NCBI RefSeq assembly: GCF_004360155.1
Contig: NZ_SAIS01000012.1
Location: 122,222-186,221, forward strand
DNA length: 64,000 bases
Reading direction: 5' to 3'
DNA from: Paraglaciecola marina
GTDB taxonomy: Bacteria > Pseudomonadota > Gammaproteobacteria > Enterobacterales > Alteromonadaceae
The translations under genes were made by a program, and so were the position numbers. Below the pieces are notes generated by a model. The model worked only from the letters and a program-made list of their open reading frames with translations, was not told the DNA's origin and made no database searches. The first letter of the stretch is position 1, and each line of letters starts with the position of its first letter. This document shows positions 63,973-64,000 of the stretch, piece after piece.

Positions 63973-64000
63973 ATACTTACATCGTCCCGTGATAATTAAC

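Noticed and set aside
1..64000. CRISPR arrays, tRNA and rRNA genes
   Set aside because: No regularly spaced direct repeats, no cloverleaf with a CCA end and no rRNA-like conserved stretch was found on reading both strands.

Overview
The window looks like chromosomal DNA of a marine, heterotrophic gammaproteobacterium of the order Alteromonadales, most likely close to Paraglaciecola/Glaciecola. This rests on gene content and protein style (AT-rich coding, PEP-CTERM proteins, laminarin and alginate enzymes, TonB receptors, FolX/FolE/FolM, RadD); it is inference, because no database search was possible. No rRNA, tRNA, CRISPR array, insertion sequence or prophage was seen.

Layout. (1) 1-377: start of a GH3 beta-glucosidase lipoprotein cut by the window edge. 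(2) 806-6748: a four-gene catabolic operon on the minus strand (deiminase-family hydrolase, carbamoylase-type M20 amidohydrolase, aldehyde dehydrogenase, AruH-like aminotransferase) with a divergent LysR regulator and a textbook T-N11-A operator between them. It may be a deiminase/carbamoylase route for a guanidino compound. (3) 6745-14371: an iron-siderophore uptake locus (AraC regulator, Fur box, TonB receptor, FAD siderophore-interacting protein, VctPDGC-like ABC importer). (4) 14676-23843: a small DUF3718 protein, a HAF-repeat protein, a very large multimodular GH16 laminarinase and a PL6 alginate lyase, i.e. brown-algal polysaccharide degradation, functionally linked to the GH3 enzyme at the left edge.

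(5) 23978-30631: an aminotransferase, two PEP-CTERM proteins, two small outer-membrane barrels, a MAPEG-like membrane protein and a fatty-acid desaturase. (6) 30762-33109: a compact operon of a J-domain protein and three unrecognised proteins with acidic tails. (7) 33343-39824: small exported proteins, a probable broken lipoprotein gene, an amidase lipoprotein, a CatA-like acetyltransferase and a VCBS/FG-GAP lipoprotein. (8) 39877-47898: gamma-glutamyltransferase lipoprotein, a TonB-receptor barrel that appears to lack its plug, and divergently an adenine-deaminase-like lipoprotein coupled to a HupE/UreJ-type membrane protein. (9) 48012-58790: PEP-CTERM protein, Spinster-like MFS transporter, PagL-like lipid A deacylase, glutaredoxin 2, thioesterase, eukaryote-type NTPDase, EamA exporter, RecX-RadD pair, cupin and a small barrel protein. 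(10) 59138-60993: folX-folE-folM, a tetrahydromonapterin operon.

(11) About 61100-64000: a different texture. Short unrelated minus-strand genes are each bounded by complementary GTTRRRY/RYYYAAC-type core sites and separated by long imperfect palindromes. I read this as the distal part of a chromosomal integron cassette array whose integrase should lie beyond the right edge. Recurring themes are export and surface anchoring: at least six enzymes or binding proteins carry lipoprotein signals, three proteins carry PEP-CTERM-type tails, and algal polysaccharide and iron acquisition dominate the recognised functions.
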